Position numbers and translations under genes: made by a program. Source: Lingula anatina (taxonomy: Eukaryota; Brachiopoda; Lingulata; Lingulida; Lingulidae). Taken from it: 62,000 bases of DNA. The stretch lies in NCBI RefSeq assembly GCF_001039355.2, contig NW_019775514.1:1-62000 (forward strand), in the 5' to 3' direction. Of this stretch, positions 58,538-62,000 are shown in pieces. The notes beneath the pieces were generated by a model. The model searched no databases and was not told the origin of the DNA. It was given only the letters and a program-made list of their open reading frames with translations. How positions within the stretch are numbered: position 1 is the first letter of the stretch; the number at the start of each line of letters is the position of its first letter.

Positions 58538-60619
58538 GATATTCAGAAGAATTACAGGGAAATGTGATACATACAGAAAACATGGCATTTAACAAAGATA
58601 TTTTTGACATCATGACAAATTTGTTGTCTTAGAAAAAAGTGTAAAAAGGTATTGTCTTTTTCTTTGATCTCATTTAAAAAGCCCTTTTTACCCATATATA
58701 TATTCCTTAAATAAAGTACCCATGTGGATAGTTCACAAGTCAAACTATGACTATTTTCAGTCTAGCAACTTCAGGGTAGTACAAATTTTGAATCCCTGAC
58801 TATAAAGCATTTAATAACACCTAGAAGAGCTTGTATCCAAAAATCAAGTTTGGTGACACGCCCACCAACAAACAAGTGCTAACATAGATATATACACCAT
58901 ATACAAACGATATACACAAAGGATTATCTGACCAACCAAATCCTCATTAGGTATTTATGCAAATAAATATGATACAGGTTATCTGATGACTGTTGATATA
59001 ATGTGATTTTGCCTCCTTGTTAGGTGATAGTGAGTAAACTGAATGAAATTGAGGATTTAACATGTAGCAAAACTGTAGGGACATTACTAAAGAATTGGAA
59101 GAGATTGTGTCATTGTATAAAGTGCTGTGAAGGCAGAAAAAGGGGGGCAGGAATCAGTCTTTTTAAATACAAATTTTTGTTCATATTTTTCGAAAAAGGC
59201 ATCACATACAGATTTATATTCATATTCTCATAGCCTAACTGAATTAGGACTTACACTTGTAACACTGCTACAGATAAATCCGGGATCTCTCAGGCCAAAC
59301 ATTTTTTTTTTTATTTGGTTTATCTTATTTAAGATTTCCAAATGTTACATATTTAAATCAACTTAAACAACTGGAAACTCGGATTCCTTATGACATTGTA
59401 AAATTATACTTTAAATTGGAAGTCTGGTAGTTGTTCAGAATATATAATTTTTTAGCATGTAATTGTTAAAAATCAGGTATGGAATTTTTATGAGTGACAT
59501 TTTCCAACACAAACACTTCTAATGGATTGAATCTACTTTGCCTTATAAAATAATAATACTAAGAACTCTTCCCTAAACCCCTGTATTGCTATTCAGGGCC
59601 CTAGCATGTGAAGAGCAGCTTATCTAGAGAGATTGAAAAATATATTTTTATTGAGGGTAGGGGGGCATCAGAAGCTCTTACTTACCCTTGCTCAGTTTCT
59701 AGATGGATAAAAAAAAAACTCCAACAGCAGTCCCCCCCCTCATAAAAAAGAATTTTTCTCATCCTACACTGCTTATAAATAGAATGAAAAATGCCACACC
59801 TTTTTCATTGTGGCAAAGCATTTTCATCATGTTTAAACTGACCAAATAAAGTCAGAGTAAATCATCTTAATTATGTTGAAAAGTTGGGTCAACAACAAAT
59901 ATTCAAGCAACTGACCAAACAATGTTGGGCTATTTTAAGCGTGACGTGTAGGTTCTCAATTTATTCATATGTGAATAGGAGTTTTGTGGTATTTGTGTGG
60001 GACTTATATTGGCTTTAAAACTTGCTCTATCTTCAAATCTTGCTTTTTGCTTATAGTGCCCCTTGAATTTTCTGGAAGTTTTAAAGAAAATTTGAGAAAT
60101 GAAAGTTTGAAAAATAGAAAATAATTAAACAAAAAGTTGATTGTAAAGATAGATGGATTTTTCATTTGATTCATGAAATGAAATCTGGGAGTACCTGCCC
60201 CTCCCCCTCATTGAGAGAATGCATTTTGTGGGTGGACTCATTAACTGCTGTATAAACAGAATTAGACATGAGCAATCTCTATATAAATTTGTGAGTTAAT
60301 TTTACTGTCATAACTGAACTGAATCTTACAGTTGGCATTACCGATGGTAAGTTTTGTCTTTTCCTTGTCATTTTTATCATGTTCCACTCGGGTAAGGTCA
60401 GCCTATCTTGTAGGTCCACCGATTACTTTTAACAGTATATCTACTCTCTCTGTTGTCCTGCCTCATCCATTTGAGATGGACTAAAATGAGGCTGACAACA
60501 GTGCAGGATGTTAATCAAGACCAGAAAAAGTGTGCGAATCTGCATAAAATATGGCATGTTTTTAAGTAGTGGGAGTGAAATGTGATGTATCAATGATTTC
60601 ACCTAAGAAGTAATACTTA
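58538..60619. other. No confident gene
   Basis: AT-rich. An acceptor-like CTTGTTAG precedes an open stretch at 59023-59233 (VIVSKLNEIEDLTCSKTVGT), but it does not join in phase with the exon ending at 56474 and has no donor I can support. Confidence 0.4.
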
Positions 60620-61050
60620 GACCCTATTCCCATAGACACAACTGGTCTACGTGGATCAACTAACTCTCCATGGACTCTTACTAAGTGCAGTCAGCTTAAG
60701 TGAAAGGCAAACGGTGCAGTGGTGGATTTAGGGGAGGGGTCAGGGGGGTCCTGCCCCCCCCCCCCCCCTTTGGTTTCTAAAAAAATCACACTTATATTAC
60801 TGTCTTACAATGAGAAGTTTGACAAGCTGAATAATAGTTCTAAACCATTCAAAATAGCACCGTTTGCCCCCCAAAACACCAAAAATTTTTGGGGCCCTTG
60901 TGCAGGTCCCCAAGCCCACCTCAAGGGGGACGAGGGTCAGTATTGTATCTGACACCTGCCTTTCCTAAAAAAAACGGACCCCTCCTTTAAATAATCCTGG
61001 ATCTGCCCCTGCGGTGTGTCATTCAGTTAAGGTGATTGCAGTCAGGGAGA
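60620..61050. mobile_element. GATCGATC-type MITE interrupted by a younger element
   Basis: The left part 60620-60716 has the family opening (TAGACCCTATTCCCATAGAC, then CTAAGTGCAGTCAGCTTAAG). The right part 61012-61050 has the mirrored GTTAAGGTGATTGCAGTCAG. Between them sits the element at 60717-61011. Confidence 0.55.
60717..61011. mobile_element. 295-bp non-autonomous transposon with 5-bp target duplication
   Basis: The left end CAGTGGTGGATTTAGGG pairs with the inverse of the right end, CAGGGGCAGATCCAGGA. The element is flanked by CGGTG on both sides (60712-60716 and 61012-61016). A poly-C tract follows the left end. The CAGGGGCGGATCC-type terminus is like hAT-related non-autonomous elements, though 8 bp is their usual duplication. 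Confidence 0.7.
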
Positions 61051-61073
61051 CACACACACACACACACACACAC
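61051..61073. repeat. (CA)n microsatellite
   Basis: About 12 CA repeats next to the right end of the interrupted MITE. Confidence 0.9.
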
Positions 61074-62000
61074 ATCATTGAATACCACACTGGCAAGTCC
61101 CTGCTAAGTTTTATGTTGTCATATTGGTCCTGTTAGGTTGACTCTGTGGTGAGCTTATCACAAACAGAAGTCAAGCAGTACCAAGTTCAGATCGCCCACA
61201 CTTGACTGTTATAAGATGCTTTTGATATGTTGGATCCAACGTACACTACTTTTGATCCTAGTCGAAATGTTCTGTATAGCTTGGACACAAGGCACTATTG
61301 CCTGATGAAAGATGTTATATTGATGGTACATGTGGACACTGCATGTCTACCTCACAGGCACGTACTAGGCAGGGGGAGTTTGGAAGGGGTTTGAAATAAC
61401 CATCCTTTGGGCAGGAAAAAGGCACTCAGAACTGAAATTTGATCAAGGTAATTCTTTGTCATTTCTCAAGTTATGTCATCTAAGGGGGTAGAAAGAGCCA
61501 ATTTATTTTCAAAAATAAAAAATATAATAATAATGAAAGAAAAGAAAAGAAAAAGAAAAAAAACATTACGGGTCTGATTTAAAAGATCTTTGTGGTTATT
61601 ATTCAGCATGAGAAAACCACAAAATGTTGACAACGAGGGCATCCAAGGTTAACAGTGAGAAGAAAAGTCCTGACAAAATACGTAGCTTAGATCTGATCAA
61701 ATAAAAAGCTTACAGTTTAAAGATTATATTGCCCTTCAACTGATGACTTTGTTTTCCTTCCGCATACGTCCCTTTATACCAAATTTCGGCATTACAGTGC
61801 AGTCCTGAGAAATGAAATTCAGTACGCACAAAAAATATTGGCTTTGCTTCTACTTAATCATTTTTGAAATGATTTAACCCATAGGATAAATTAGGTGTTA
61901 TCTGACTAAGGCTGACAGGATGGGATCACAATACTACCTACTTCGTTGGCAGAAAATTAGTCAGTAGGAAAAAAAGGGAATAATAAATACGTAGATGCGA
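61074..62000. other. No recognisable gene
   Basis: AT-rich with A-rich purine tracts (61500-61565). Nothing coding could be supported. Confidence 0.5.

Noticed and set aside
61140-61215. 5S rRNA-like GAAGTCAAGCAG box, possible 5S-derived SINE head
   Set aside because: Only about 15 bases match, the internal promoter elements are not complete, and no SINE body or tail could be defined.
1-62000. tRNA, rRNA or CRISPR-like arrays
   Set aside because: None seen. The tandem arrays present are minisatellites and transposon cores without spacer structure. A tRNA scan would be needed to exclude tRNAs fully.

Overview
The window is eukaryotic, AT-rich and intron-rich, with canonical GT-AG splice sites. 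It is most likely from an invertebrate animal. A lophotrochozoan, perhaps a mollusc, is my best guess, for two reasons. It carries several copies of a dispersed element with a 160-bp tandem core, a GC-rich trinucleotide tract and a terminal hairpin, which is the architecture of the 'pearl'/Helentron-like elements known from bivalves. It also carries an RNF213-like exon, and that family is expanded in such animals. The species is not determined.

Region 1 (1-5282) is transposon debris: a pearl-type repeat array, a Ty3/Gypsy integrase scrap, and a decayed BEL/Pao element on the minus strand from which the reverse transcriptase has been deleted. Region 2 (5283-7039) is one large open exon resembling RNF213-type giant E3 ligases, with no partner exons visible. 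Region 3 (7851-9702, minus) may be a small unidentified gene with a pearl element in its intron. Region 4 (10160-18065, minus) holds two intact two-exon paralogues of secreted sarcoplasmic-calcium-binding-like EF-hand proteins and a frameshifted relic of a third, with an 18-bp minisatellite between them. Region 5 (18066-26895) has no confident gene. It holds a LINE reverse transcriptase relic, a 35/70-bp minisatellite, microsatellites and inverted-repeat elements.

Region 6 (26896-36364, minus) is an apoptosis-inducing-factor (AIFM1-type) gene. Sixteen exons were found by eye and they join in frame to 596 codons from the first visible Met. Region 7 (39235 to about 53480, plus) is an inverted-formin-2-type (INF2) gene. 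Seventeen coding exons join in frame to 1207 codons, encoding a GBD/FH3 region, an FH2 domain and a WH2/DAD-like helix, but no proline-rich FH1. The two genes are head to head, about 2.9 kb apart between first visible coding exons, so a shared promoter near 37.3 kb is plausible. Two INF2 exons occur twice, in a 1049-bp direct repeat that meets at a single N; this looks like an assembly artefact. Region 8 (53.5-62 kb) has two phase-compatible exons of an unidentified gene and several fold-back MITEs, one of them interrupted by a 295-bp element with a target-site duplication.

The genes are ordinary animal genes and do not form a functional system together. The more interesting content is the set of non-autonomous elements, the secreted EF-hand pair, the FH1-less formin and the assembly joins. 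All exon borders were read by eye and checked for GT/AG and frame continuity; no search or alignment was run.
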